Assembly: GCA_015058045.1 (NCBI GenBank)
Contig: SVDC01000013.1
Location: 1 to 64,000, forward strand
DNA length: 64,000 nt
Reading direction: 5' to 3'
Source: Cellulosilyticum sp.
GTDB taxonomy: Bacteria; Bacillota; Clostridia; Lachnospirales; Cellulosilyticaceae
A program made the translations under genes and the position numbers. The notes beneath the pieces are model-generated. The model was given only the letters and a program-made list of their open reading frames with translations, was not told the DNA's origin and did not search any database. How positions within the stretch are numbered: the stretch's first letter is position 1; each line of letters starts with the position of its first letter. Shown here piece by piece: positions 1-9,003 of this stretch.

Positions 1-66
1 GTGCTTGGCACTATCAACCCGCACTCAGGACTTTCACCTGTTAGATTGCGCCCATGCTGGGCGCAC
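1..66 (-). mobile_element. Group IIC intron, 5' end only (partial)
   Basis: Read on the minus strand, the segment starts GTGCGCCCAGCATGGGCG and continues with a GGTGAAAGTCC block. This closely resembles the 5' end (domain I) of bacterial group IIC introns such as the Oceanobacillus iheyensis intron. The element continues beyond the left edge, so the presence of a reverse transcriptase cannot be judged. It follows directly on the T-tract of an intrinsic terminator (69-106), which is the usual insertion preference of class C introns. A related intron copy is at 50851-51514. Confidence 0.8.
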
Positions 67-68
67 AT

Positions 69-106
69 AAAAAAAGAAGGTGTCGCGAAATGCGAGACCT
101 CCTTGA
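69..106 (-). terminator. Intrinsic terminator used as 5' exon of the intron
   Basis: On the minus strand a GGTCTCGC / GCGACACC stem with one mismatch closes on a small loop and is followed by seven T residues and then the intron start. It lies downstream of the PfkB kinase gene. A second imperfect hairpin (AGAAGCA/TGCTTCT, about 145-165) lies between this one and the kinase stop. Confidence 0.7.
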
Positions 107-243
107 AAATTAGGCATATTCTAGCTTATAAGGGAGAAAAAAGTGTTTCTGGAAGAAGCATTTAGTTGCTTCTGGAAGAAATTCTTTTTTCGGACGACTG
201 AGCGGATGTATTTTGCTACAGCCCCTTCTAATTTTATATTCTA

Positions 244-1197
244 TTAAAAACGTGTTTCTTCCCATGTTGCTGCTTTTAAGTATGCTTGTACATAATCTGC
301 ACTCATTTTTGGATGTATCGTTGCTTGATCTGAAATAGTGATATTAGACATAGAAATAGCATATTTTACAGTATCTACAATGTTCATACCTGTCATATAT
401 GCTGCTCCAATACCTGCAACAAAAGCATCTCCTGCTCCTGTTACATTTAAAATATCGATACAAGAAGCTTTAATAATTCCTTCTTCTTCACCATTATTAT
501 AGTAAACACCATCAGCATCTAAGCTGATAAAAATATTTTGTACGCCTAATCCTCTAAGGTAAGCACCTGCTCTTCTTGCATCTTCATGTGTTTTAATTTC
601 AAATCCACATAAAAGTTCTGCTTCATGGCGATTTGGTTTTACTGTATGGAAATGATGAAGTAAATGTTTTACACGCATTGCTTTTGCACCAGATACTGGG
701 TCTAATACAAATTTTGTTTTACCTTGATATTTTTCTAAAATATATTCAATGAATGGTGGGTTATCTGCTCCTAAGAACATATACTCAGCATTTTCAATAA
801 TACTTGCTCTTTTATCTAATTCTTCATGTGAAAATTCATTAGCAAGTTTTGTATCTACTACTGCTGAAACCATTTCACCATTTTCATCTAAAATCGCTAA
901 ATAAGTAGGTGTTGCCCCACCTTCTACGATTAGTGAATCACTCATATCAAGTCCTGTTTTAGCTGCTTGGCGTAAAATTTCTGCCCCTTGTTGGTCATCT
1001 CCTAAAATAGAAATGAATTTTGTTGGAATTCCCACACGTGACATATTTTCTGCGATGTTTCTACACACACCACCACAAGATGTTTTAATTTGTCCTGGGT
1101 TTGAATCATATGGGCGATAGTTTGGATATGAAAATCCAAAGATATCATAAATCGAAATCCCAAATACAAGGGCATAGGGTTGTTTATTATCAATCAT
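244..1197 (-). CDS. PfkB-family kinase, probable pseudouridine kinase
   Basis: The 317-residue protein is a ribokinase/PfkB-family kinase that would phosphorylate a sugar or nucleoside hydroxyl with ATP in the cytoplasm. The catalytic signature NVTGAGDAF is at about 251-259, with the base Asp257. The N-terminal substrate-lid motif CGGVCRNIAEN (41-51) is close to the GGVxRNIAEN motif typical of pseudouridine kinase (PsuK), so pseudouridine is the favoured substrate. The usual partner, psuG, is not in the window. Length is normal for the family, and the ATG start has upstream purine-rich sequence. The gene stands alone, transcribed towards the left edge. Substrate assignment is inference; family assignment is firm. 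Confidence 0.85.
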   Translation of the reverse strand: MIDNKQPYALVFGISIYDIFGFSYPNYRPYDSNPGQIKTSCGGVCRNIAENMSRVGIPTKFISILGDDQQGAEILRQAAKTGLDMSDSLIVEGGATPTYLAILDENGEMVSAVVDTKLANEFSHEELDKRASIIENAEYMFLGADNPPFIEYILEKYQGKTKFVLDPVSGAKAMRVKHLLHHFHTVKPNRHEAELLCGFEIKTHEDARRAGAYLRGLGVQNIFISLDADGVYYNNGEEEGIIKASCIDILNVTGAGDAFVAGIGAAYMTGMNIVDTVKYAISMSNITISDQATIHPKMSADYVQAYLKAATWEETRF

Positions 1198-1322
1198 AGC
1201 TCTCTATCCTTCTTTAGTCAGTTTTTAGTTAAATAATATATTAGCACAAATTTAAATCTCTGCCTACAATAAATCTACATAAGTATATATTTCCAAGTAT
1301 TTTGATTATACTTAATAAATCT

Positions 1323-1351
1323 TTGAAATATAGTATACTTTGTCATATAAT
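1323..1351 (+). promoter_or_regulatory. Predicted sigma-A promoter of the spe operon
   Basis: TTGAAA (1323-1328) and TATAAT (1346-1351) are separated by 17 bp and lie about 48 bp upstream of speD. No other good promoter was seen in this divergent intergenic region on the plus strand. Confidence 0.6.
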
Positions 1352-1398
1352 TACCTTACAGAATATATGTTTAAGTAAAAGGAGATAGGAGTCCTACG

Positions 1399-2244
1399 AT
1401 GAAAATTTCACACTCAAACGCCCTAAAACTGCATGGATTTAATAATTTAACCAAAACCCTCAGCTTTAATATGTATGATATTTGTTACACCAAAACTGCC
1501 GAAGACCGTAAGGCCTATATTGAATACATTGATGAACAATATAATGCCGAACGTCTTACTCAAATTCTTACGACAGTTACAGAAATGATTGGTGCCAAAG
1601 TATTAAATATCGCTAAACAAGACTACGACCCACAGGGTGCCAGTGTAACCATATTAATTTCAGAAGGCGCTATTCCTGAAATTAGGCACGATGCCAAGTC
1701 CGCTTCACCAGGCCCTATTCCCGAAATTATCCTTGGACATTTAGATAAAAGCCATATTACTGTACATACTTATCCTGAATATCATCCTTATGAAGGTATT
1801 AGTACCTTTAGAGCAGATATTGATGTCGCTACTTGCGGGGAAATCTCACCTCTTAAAACCTTAAATTATCTGATTCATTCTTTTGATGCAGATGTCATGA
1901 CCCTAGACTATCGTGTACGCGGCTTTGCAAGAGATATTGCTGGAAATAAACTCTTTATTGACCACCCTATTGACTCCATTCAAAACTTTATTCCTGAACA
2001 CATTAGACGTACTTATCATATGATTGATGTCAATGTGTATCAAGAAAATATCTTCCACACCAAATGTAAACTTAAAAAATTTGATCTTGATAATTATTTA
2101 TTTGGCTTTACCAAAGAAGACCTCCATCCAGGAGAAGCTAAAATTATTTCTAAAAAAGTTAAAAGAGAAATGGATGAAATCTTCTATGGTACAGAAGTGC
2201 AAGAAGCTATGTTTGATTTAGATGACTACGATGATCATCTATAA
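1399..2244 (+). CDS. speD: S-adenosylmethionine decarboxylase proenzyme (SpeD)
   Basis: This pyruvoyl-dependent enzyme decarboxylates S-adenosylmethionine to supply the aminopropyl donor for spermidine. At 281 residues it belongs to the long E. coli-type class rather than the short Bacillus type. The self-cleavage site is [13 protein letters not shown], with cleavage expected between Lys117 and Ser118, Ser118 becoming the pyruvoyl group. Cys146 in the TCGEISP motif matches the catalytic cysteine. The start is preceded by AGGAG-like sequence. It is first in an operon with speE (21 bp gap) and speB. Confidence 0.95.
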   Translation: MKISHSNALKLHGFNNLTKTLSFNMYDICYTKTAEDRKAYIEYIDEQYNAERLTQILTTVTEMIGAKVLNIAKQDYDPQGASVTILISEGAIPEIRHDAKSASPGPIPEIILGHLDKSHITVHTYPEYHPYEGISTFRADIDVATCGEISPLKTLNYLIHSFDADVMTLDYRVRGFARDIAGNKLFIDHPIDSIQNFIPEHIRRTYHMIDVNVYQENIFHTKCKLKKFDLDNYLFGFTKEDLHPGEAKIISKKVKREMDEIFYGTEVQEAMFDLDDYDDHL

Positions 2245-2265
2245 AATAAAGTATAGGAGGAAAAA

Positions 2266-3123
2266 ATGACGGACTTTTGGTTTACCGAAATGCATGCCGA
2301 AGATGCTAAGTTTTCTATTCATGTTACAGAGCATCTCTACTCAGAGAAATCTCCATACCAGCAAATTGATTTATACGATAGCAAAACCTTTGGCCGCTTT
2401 TTAACTTTAGATGGTTTTATGATGCTCACTGAAAAAGATGAATTTATTTATCATGATATGATTACCCATGTGCCTATGGCTGTTCATCCAGATATTAAGC
2501 ATGTCCTTATTATTGGTGGTGGAGATGGTGGAACAGCCAGGGAGGTTTTGCGCTATCCTACCATTGAACATGTGGACCTTGTAGAAATTGATGAACGCGT
2601 GGTTAGACTGTGTCAAGAATACCTACCACAAACTGCCTGTAAGTTAGATGCAGACCCTCGTCTTCATCTTTACTTTGAAGATGGACTTCTTTTTTCAAAA
2701 AAGGCTAAAGACCAAAGTTATGATTTAATCTTAGTAGATTCCACTGACCCCATTGGACCAGGAGAAGGACTTTTTACCTATGATTTTTATCAAAATTGTA
2801 AACGTATCTTAAGTGAGGATGGCATTTTAATCAATCAACATGAAAGCCCCTATTACAAAGGGGATGCCTACGAAATGCGTCGTTCTCACTCCAAAATTAA
2901 AGCCACCTTCCCTATTGCTGAAGTTTATCAATTTCATATGCCCACTTATCCTTCTGGCCATTGGCTCTTTGGATTTGCTTCTAAAAAATATGACCCGATT
3001 AAAGACCTACAAGCTGAACGTTGGAATGCCTTCGGGCTCTATACCCATTATTACAATACCAATTTACACAAAGGGGCTTTTATGCTCCCAACCTATGTAA
3101 AGGAAGGACTTGAAAATGCTTAA
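2266..3123 (+). CDS. speE: Spermidine synthase (SpeE)
   Basis: This polyamine aminopropyltransferase transfers the aminopropyl group of decarboxylated SAM to putrescine. The 285-residue protein has the Rossmann nucleotide motif GGGDGG (84-89), the VEIDE loop that binds the donor ribose (about 106-110), and the catalytic DSTDPIGPGEG segment (158-168). A perfect AGGAGG lies just upstream of the ATG. It is the second gene of the speD-speE-speB operon, and its end overlaps the start region of speB. Confidence 0.95.
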   Translation: MTDFWFTEMHAEDAKFSIHVTEHLYSEKSPYQQIDLYDSKTFGRFLTLDGFMMLTEKDEFIYHDMITHVPMAVHPDIKHVLIIGGGDGGTAREVLRYPTIEHVDLVEIDERVVRLCQEYLPQTACKLDADPRLHLYFEDGLLFSKKAKDQSYDLILVDSTDPIGPGEGLFTYDFYQNCKRILSEDGILINQHESPYYKGDAYEMRRSHSKIKATFPIAEVYQFHMPTYPSGHWLFGFASKKYDPIKDLQAERWNAFGLYTHYYNTNLHKGAFMLPTYVKEGLENA

Positions 3124-3973
3124 TACTTATTCAATGCAAACATTTATCGGATGTGATGCTTCTTTTGAGGAAGCTGATGTGATTTTATTTGGTGCACCTT
3201 TTGATGGCACCACTAGTTTTCGTCCAGGTACACGTTTTGCCCCTACTGCTATACGTCCAGATTCTTATGGACTTGAAACCTACTCTCCTTATTTAGACTT
3301 GGATTTAGAAGATTATGCTATTGGTGATATAGGGGATGTGGATTTACCTTTTGGTAACACTATCAAAGCTTTAGATATGCTAGAAGAAACGGCTCAAACT
3401 ATTTTAGAAGCTAATAAAAAGCCTTTAATGATTGGTGGGGAGCATCTTGTGAGTTTACCCGTTATTAAGGCTTTAGTTAAAAAATATCCTGATCTTTGTA
3501 TTTTGCACTTTGATGCCCATACAGATTTACGTGAAGACTACTTAGGGGAAGTCCTTTCTCATGCCTCTGTAATCAGACGTGCTTGGGACCTAGTAGGAGA
3601 TGGACGTATTTATCAATTTGGCATTCGCTCTGGCCTTAAAGCTGAGTTTGAATGGGCTGCATCTCATACTAGTTTGCAAAAGTTTAATACCAATGGGCTT
3701 CATGAAGTGATTCAAGCTTTAAAGGGTAAGCCTGTTTATTTAACCATTGATCTAGATGTATTAGACCCTTCTATTTTCCCTGGTACAGGTACACCAGAAC
3801 CAGGTGGTATTACCATGAAAGAACTTTTAGATGCCCTAATTCTTCTTAAAGAATTACCTTTAGTTGGCGCAGATATAGTAGAACTTTCTCCTCATTATGA
3901 TGCTAGTGGTACCTCTACAGCAGTGGCTTGTAAAGTCATTCGTGAAGTAGGTTTACTTCTTGCTCATCAATAA
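3116..3973 (+). CDS. speB: Agmatinase (SpeB)
   Basis: This ureohydrolase hydrolyses agmatine to putrescine and urea, feeding the spermidine synthase encoded just upstream. The binuclear manganese motifs are all present: GGEH (107-110), HFDAHTD (131-137) and DLDVLDP (212-218). I chose the ATG at 3116 because AGGAAGG (3101-3107) is then 8 nt away. A TTG at 3110 is in frame but too close to that site. Either start overlaps the speE stop, so the two are translationally coupled. No arginine decarboxylase (speA) is in the window, so agmatine must come from elsewhere. Confidence 0.93.
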   Translation: MLNTYSMQTFIGCDASFEEADVILFGAPFDGTTSFRPGTRFAPTAIRPDSYGLETYSPYLDLDLEDYAIGDIGDVDLPFGNTIKALDMLEETAQTILEANKKPLMIGGEHLVSLPVIKALVKKYPDLCILHFDAHTDLREDYLGEVLSHASVIRRAWDLVGDGRIYQFGIRSGLKAEFEWAASHTSLQKFNTNGLHEVIQALKGKPVYLTIDLDVLDPSIFPGTGTPEPGGITMKELLDALILLKELPLVGADIVELSPHYDASGTSTAVACKVIREVGLLLAHQ

Positions 3974-4011
3974 AATATATTACTTTAAAATATTACTTAT
4001 CTACTTATAAA

Positions 4012-4046
4012 GGCATTAAGCCACCACTTAAAGTGGTGGCTTAATC
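4012..4046. terminator. Bidirectional intrinsic terminator
   Basis: A perfect inverted repeat, AAGCCACCACTT / AAGTGGTGGCTT, lies between the convergent speB and DUF2974 genes. A stem of about 12 bp with flanking A/T runs suits termination from both sides. Confidence 0.8.
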
Positions 4047-4071
4047 TAACCTGCTAAAATCAACTATTTCT

Positions 4072-5217
4072 TTATGTGTTTTTCCCCTTAGCTGATTTTG
4101 TAACTTTTTCTTTAGTCCCCTTTAGTTCCCATATACTTCGAATGCTTTCTGTTACTAAAAGTCCCAATGTATCTACAATGGCTTTTTTTGTATCTTTTTC
4201 TAAGTTATCATAAGTCTTAATCATGGCAATAACAGACTTAAAACTATCATTTCTAATATCCGTTAGTGTTTTCTTTTCATTGGTAGATAAAATATCAAAT
4301 AAGGTATTGGTAAACTGCTCTCTTTGTTCTATAGATATCCCATTTAAAAAACGCTTAATGGTTTGATCGACAATCTGTCCTTGCGTATTGATACTTTTTA
4401 AATGAATAAAACTTGGTCCACAAACCTCCCAACTAAAGCCATTATGTTGCATAAATCCTTTTTGATTACTTTGAACCACCATATAATCCTCCTCATGCTC
4501 TAAAAGCATCCCAATAATAGAGGATTGAGGTACCAAAGTCACAATACGACTGGCTACACTTTGATATGCCTGTGTATCCACTAATGCTTCTTTAAAGCCT
4601 GGTCCATCATTATTAAAAATCCGTATAATACGTTTTTTTAAATTCTCTGAGGTATGAACAGCTGAAAAAACAGCTAAATTTCCACCTTTAGAATGTCCCC
4701 CTAAATAGAGTCTATAACCTCTATAACGAATCGCTACTTTATTAAAGTATTGAAGTGCTTCTCTTTGAGCAGGTACCATGTCCATAACGCTCATTTTAAA
4801 ATCTTCTTTCCATCCTACTAGCGTATCATCGGTTCCTCTATAAGCAATATATAGTGTGCGGTTGCCTATATCAATAGTCAGTGCCCCAAACTGCAATTCT
4901 TCTTCTAAATCTATTTGCTCCACATACATCTTGAGTTTCACATTTTTATAGCGATTAGATTCTGCCATTAATCTAAGCAGCGAGAAAAAATTCTCCTGCA
5001 TTAAATCACCTGTATTTCTAGTTTTATCTCGCCCTTCCTTAAAGTAAATCTCTGCTACTTTATAAAGAGGCATACCACGCCTTGTTTCTTCATTAATAAT
5101 ACCTGAAAAATTTAAATAGGCTAGTTTAGATAAAATGAGATTATCTACCTCATTAAAAGGCGACAATTCAAAACTTAAATCCCCACGCCATAAAATATAG
5201 TCTAAAATGTTAGCCAT
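4072..5217 (-). CDS. DUF2974 (Mbeg1-like) alpha/beta-hydrolase-fold protein
   Basis: The 381-residue soluble protein has a lipase-like core. YRGTD is at 126-130, and the nucleophile elbow GGHSKGGN (173-180, Ser176) follows a strand-loop pattern. Together these mark the Mbeg1-like/DUF2974 family of Firmicutes. No signal peptide is visible. A lipase or esterase activity is plausible from the GxSxG-type elbow, but the substrate is unknown. The gene is monocistronic, convergent with speB and separated from it by a strong terminator. Confidence 0.8.
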   Translation of the reverse strand: MANILDYILWRGDLSFELSPFNEVDNLILSKLAYLNFSGIINEETRRGMPLYKVAEIYFKEGRDKTRNTGDLMQENFFSLLRLMAESNRYKNVKLKMYVEQIDLEEELQFGALTIDIGNRTLYIAYRGTDDTLVGWKEDFKMSVMDMVPAQREALQYFNKVAIRYRGYRLYLGGHSKGGNLAVFSAVHTSENLKKRIIRIFNNDGPGFKEALVDTQAYQSVASRIVTLVPQSSIIGMLLEHEEDYMVVQSNQKGFMQHNGFSWEVCGPSFIHLKSINTQGQIVDQTIKRFLNGISIEQREQFTNTLFDILSTNEKKTLTDIRNDSFKSVIAMIKTYDNLEKDTKKAIVDTLGLLVTESIRSIWELKGTKEKVTKSAKGKNT

Positions 5218-5374
5218 TTTGCCACCTCTCTTATTTCTAACGCCTTATCATTTTAATCTTATGTAATTTATTTGTACCATTTTACTAAATACCTGATACT
5301 TTTGCTATTTTTATCTTCTATCTCATTTTATCGTACCATTCTTTATTACGCTTTAGTTAAGTAGTATTTATTTG

Positions 5375-6622
5375 TTACCCTACTTTATGATGAACATAAG
5401 CACGAATTGCTAATATTGTAAATACCAGTACTTCAATTATTTCAAAACCTATCATCGCATAAGGTGTCCAGATTGCAATATTTCCTCCTCCTAAAAACTC
5501 AAAATTAAAAGTAGCATAAAGAAAACTACTTGTCATACCTAATGCGCCTGAAGGTAACATACATCTTAACCATAATCCTATCTCTCCAGGAATGATCATA
5601 TACACAAGGATGGGTGCAATACACATCAATAATCCTATGGATAAAGAGGTTATGACATTTCTACTTTTTGAAGAAAGGAACAATATAAAACTCATTGTAG
5701 CAATAACAGATAATAATCCTGTAAGGACTACTGCAAATTGTAATTGACCCATATTCCAATTTGCCAGATTTGTAATAGAGTATTCCATTTGCATAGATGT
5801 TTTTATACATTCCCAACCAAATAAACTATTGGATAACATAAGATAAATTCCCATACAAACTATAAATAAAACGCTAGAGATCCCTAATACTGAAATCATC
5901 TTTATAGTGCCTAAGCGTGCTCTTCCATGCTTGGTACAACGTAAAATATCATCTGCTCCTGTTTGATAATCCGAAGAAAAAATAGGGGCTGAAATAATGG
6001 CACAAAAAATGAGAAGCAGTACTGCAAGAAGTAATTCATAATCCATTGCATCACTATTATATCCTGGATAGACTCTATACGGCTTTTCCACTTTCTGATA
6101 CATTGCTATGGCTTTATCTTGCGGCGCCTGAGCATCTATCTGCTCCATTTTCATCAATGAAATAAGGCGTTCATTACACGCATCATAATACACATCTATT
6201 TGCTCGGGCCTGATTGCCATAATAGATGCTGCCATTCCCGTATGACGGTCTGCAAATACTTCCTTTATACCATGTAATAATGGCTCAAATGGCAATATAC
6301 GTTCATTGTATATATCCTCTGGAAGTTCATAGTAATCTGTCACGCCATATTCCTTAAAACAGGATTGGCAAACTTCTACTGCTAATCTAACTTTTTCTGG
6401 TGTAACACTTCCAGTTGTATCACTTTGCAAGGTCTTTATATACCGAATCGCTTCTATTCCCTTTAATTCCACTCTATTTTTATTTTCATCCAAATAGCTT
6501 GTCTCTACGAAACTTACAGGCATATATGCCATTATAATAGATAAAAATAAAGATAATGCTACTAATATGTATGTTCTACGTGATTTTAATACCCTTTTTA
6601 TTTCTAACCTTAATAGTCTCAT
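5375..6622 (-). CDS. ABC-2-type transporter permease
   Basis: The 415-residue membrane protein has one N-terminal membrane segment (about 15-35), a long outside loop (about 40-190) and five further hydrophobic segments in the C-terminal half, the layout of ABC-2 exporter permeases. Its ATG overlaps the stop of the upstream ATPase gene (ATGA), so the two are translationally coupled. It is last in the sigma-factor operon 8829 to 5375. The exported substrate is not predictable. A bacteriocin, lipid or stress-related role would fit sigma-linked ABC-2 systems, but that is inference. Confidence 0.82.
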   Translation of the reverse strand: MRLLRLEIKRVLKSRRTYILVALSLFLSIIMAYMPVSFVETSYLDENKNRVELKGIEAIRYIKTLQSDTTGSVTPEKVRLAVEVCQSCFKEYGVTDYYELPEDIYNERILPFEPLLHGIKEVFADRHTGMAASIMAIRPEQIDVYYDACNERLISLMKMEQIDAQAPQDKAIAMYQKVEKPYRVYPGYNSDAMDYELLLAVLLLIFCAIISAPIFSSDYQTGADDILRCTKHGRARLGTIKMISVLGISSVLFIVCMGIYLMLSNSLFGWECIKTSMQMEYSITNLANWNMGQLQFAVVLTGLLSVIATMSFILFLSSKSRNVITSLSIGLLMCIAPILVYMIIPGEIGLWLRCMLPSGALGMTSSFLYATFNFEFLGGGNIAIWTPYAMIGFEIIEVLVFTILAIRAYVHHKVG

Positions 6623-7506
6623 TCTTCTTCCCCCCCTTGACCCGTCTCAGGGAATAACCATAAATATAAATCTTCTAAATGTGGGGTTTCCTGTATAGAA
6701 TGAGAAATTAATGGTGCATCTGCCAAATAGCGAATAGAAACATGATTTTCATCTTCATTTTTTAAATTGACAATCCTAAACTGCTTCTCATATTCACATA
6801 CCTTATTCATAGGAACAACACTACTCCATACTTTTCCCTCAATTCGTTTCACTAATTCTTTCGTTGTGCCAGTAGCAATGAGTTTCCCCTCTTTGATAAT
6901 AGCATTTTGTGTGGCGATATATTCTATATCCGAAACAATATGGGTAGATATCAGTACAATCCGATTCTGTGCAAACTCTGAAATTAAATTACGAAAACGA
7001 ACACGTTCTCCTGGATCTAACCCACTAGTTGGTTCATCTAAAATCAAAATTTCTGGTTCATTTAATAAGGCCTGTGCAATGCCTACTCGTCGTTTCATGC
7101 CACCAGATAACTTAGAAATTTTCTTATTCCTAACATGTGCTAATGTTAATTGTTCTAATAATGCATTTACTTTATCTTTTGTATCTCTTTTAGTAAGTCC
7201 TTTTAATGCTGCAATATATTCTAGATAATCCCTTACTGTAAATTCAGGATAAAAACCAAACTCCTGTGGTAAATAGCCCACTATATCCCTATAACTTTCT
7301 TTTAATAGATCTATTGGTAATCCATTATATAAAATCTGCCCAGATGTAGGTTCCATGATTCCTACAATCATTCGCATAAGTGTGGTTTTTCCTGCACCAT
7401 TGGCACCTAGAAGCCCCCAAACCCCTGGTGTGATATTTAAAGAAATATGACTTACTGCTTGTTTATCTTTATAGTTTTTCGATATATTCTCAATAACTAA
7501 TTCCAT
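6619..7506 (-). CDS. ABC transporter ATP-binding protein
   Basis: The 295-residue cytoplasmic ATPase has Walker A GANGAGKTT (about 34-42), signature LSGGMKRR, Walker B LILDEPTSGLD and a conserved switch histidine in ISTHI. A C-terminal extension of about 80 residues is typical of CcmA/NatA-like exporter ATPases. It sits between the 6-segment membrane protein and its partner permease, overlapping the latter by 4 nt. GGAGGAG lies upstream of the ATG. Confidence 0.92.
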   Translation of the reverse strand: MELVIENISKNYKDKQAVSHISLNITPGVWGLLGANGAGKTTLMRMIVGIMEPTSGQILYNGLPIDLLKESYRDIVGYLPQEFGFYPEFTVRDYLEYIAALKGLTKRDTKDKVNALLEQLTLAHVRNKKISKLSGGMKRRVGIAQALLNEPEILILDEPTSGLDPGERVRFRNLISEFAQNRIVLISTHIVSDIEYIATQNAIIKEGKLIATGTTKELVKRIEGKVWSSVVPMNKVCEYEKQFRIVNLKNEDENHVSIRYLADAPLISHSIQETPHLEDLYLWLFPETGQGGEEE

Positions 7507-7529
7507 AAAATGATTTTCTCCTCCATCTA

Positions 7530-8303
7530 TTAAAACTGTATTTCAACATAGGCTGACCGAGTCATAATATGTCGAAGTTGTATCACACATAAAAATAGTA
7601 ATCCCAAACACAATATTGCCCAACCTACTGAAAATGTCTGTAAATAAAATCTTGGGTACAATCGGTTAAGTAATACCAAAACAATTAATAGAAAATAGCT
7701 TAATACAATACTTCCTATCCAAAATCTCTCTATAGGCATATGCCCTAATAAATATAACAGTCCATAAGCAGCTATCAAATGTGGTAGTAATAAATAGAGT
7801 ACTGAACTTCCTATATGTAAAGGTGTCTTAAAGGCTATCAACAGTAAAATCGTATTTAAGATTACAAAATCGCCAATTCCAATAATAATAAGTTTTGCAA
7901 TTAATAATCTAATAGAGGAAAAACGAGTCGTTAATTCAACCTCATGCATGCCATATTGGACTGATTTATGGATAAAGGGTACTGCTGTTAACAAAATGAG
8001 TATAGACAGACAACATAAGAAAAAAGTTATATGTCTGGTATTTTGCATAAATAAAGTTTGCTCTGTAGTGACAAATACACTGCATATTAGTGCCAGTATA
8101 ACCCCTTGTATAAACCACACTTTCCATCCAATAAAACGTATTTGCAGTTTCAAAAATGCTCCAAACCTTATACGCTGTCTTTGTTTTCTTTCCTCTAAAA
8201 CTTGTTTCGCCTTTACATAAGTTTGCTGTATATGTATCTGGTTTAATGGTGTTTCTTTAAGTTGTAATGCTTCCTTTAACTGACTATCTAATAAATTTTT
8301 CAT
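7530..8303 (-). CDS. Unknown six-segment membrane protein, possible anti-sigma partner
   Basis: I do not recognise a named family. The 257-residue protein has about 60 hydrophilic, basic N-terminal residues followed by about six membrane segments (near 63-80, 90-108, 134-155, 163-187, 195-212 and 224-243). Its start overlaps the sigma-factor stop by 20 nt, and AGGAGG lies in front of the ATG. The position directly after an ECF sigma gene, with a cytosolic N-terminus, makes an anti-sigma role possible. It may equally be a transporter subunit. That role is inference from context only. Confidence 0.6.
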   Translation of the reverse strand: MKNLLDSQLKEALQLKETPLNQIHIQQTYVKAKQVLEERKQRQRIRFGAFLKLQIRFIGWKVWFIQGVILALICSVFVTTEQTLFMQNTRHITFFLCCLSILILLTAVPFIHKSVQYGMHEVELTTRFSSIRLLIAKLIIIGIGDFVILNTILLLIAFKTPLHIGSSVLYLLLPHLIAAYGLLYLLGHMPIERFWIGSIVLSYFLLIVLVLLNRLYPRFYLQTFSVGWAILCLGLLFLCVIQLRHIMTRSAYVEIQF

Positions 8304-8829
8304 TCTTTCCTCCTTTCAGCGCTTTCTTTAACTTTTTTAAAGCAGAACGCAATTGAGATTGTACCGTACGCAATGGCAAATCAACAATCTGTGCAATTTC
8401 TCTTAATGATAATTCTTGTGAATACCTTAAAATAATGATTTCTTGCTGGTGCTTGGCTAAACTACTTACCATTTGTCTTAATTGTAAATTTTCATGAACT
8501 GCTTCAAATCCCTCTTCAACATATTCAAATTGATCAACCATTCCCTCAATCGATACATCCGTAAGCCATTTTTTTCGTTGCATATCAATACAAGTATTTC
8601 TAGCAATTTGATATAAAAAAGCCTTAAATTTTCCTTTATGCCTATAGTGATCAAAGTATCGTATCGCTTTTAGAAAAACTTCCTGTGTCGCATCTTCTGC
8701 TAAACCTTGGTTTGGAGCATGCCAGATACAATAACGCAGGATTTCAGGGTAATATCTACTCATTAGTTCATCAGCTGCACTCTGATCTCCCTGCTCCATT
8801 CTTTTAATGAGCTCATCTTCTCGTATCAA
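8284..8829 (-). CDS. ECF-type RNA polymerase sigma factor
   Basis: The protein of about 181 residues has sigma-70 region 2 (YCIWHAPNQGLAEDATQEVFLKAI... RNTCIDMQRKK as separated blocks) and region 4 (EIIILRYSQELSLREIAQI), without regions 1 and 3, as in ECF factors. I place the start at TTG 8829 because AGGAG lies 8 nt upstream. An in-frame TTG at 8847 would include that ribosome site in the coding region. It heads an operon with a membrane protein and an ABC-2 exporter, so it probably controls this exporter. Confidence 0.9.
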   Translation of the reverse strand: MIREDELIKRMEQGDQSAADELMSRYYPEILRYCIWHAPNQGLAEDATQEVFLKAIRYFDHYRHKGKFKAFLYQIARNTCIDMQRKKWLTDVSIEGMVDQFEYVEEGFEAVHENLQLRQMVSSLAKHQQEIIILRYSQELSLREIAQIVDLPLRTVQSQLRSALKKLKKALKGGKNEKFIR

Positions 8830-9003
8830 GATATTTTCTCCTTTCAAGGGCGTCCCCTCTAAATATATAACGAATCACTTATCCATAAATGATTGAATTT
8901 TAATTATTATTTTTATTATGAATATTAAATCATATATTTTGATTCAAAAAAAGAAAGCCATACGCCTAAAACTGCGAATAACTTTCTTTTTACAATTGCT
9001 TGT

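Noticed and set aside
6767-7228. 153-codon plus-strand ORF
   Set aside because: It is fully antisense to the ABC ATPase gene, which has all catalytic motifs.
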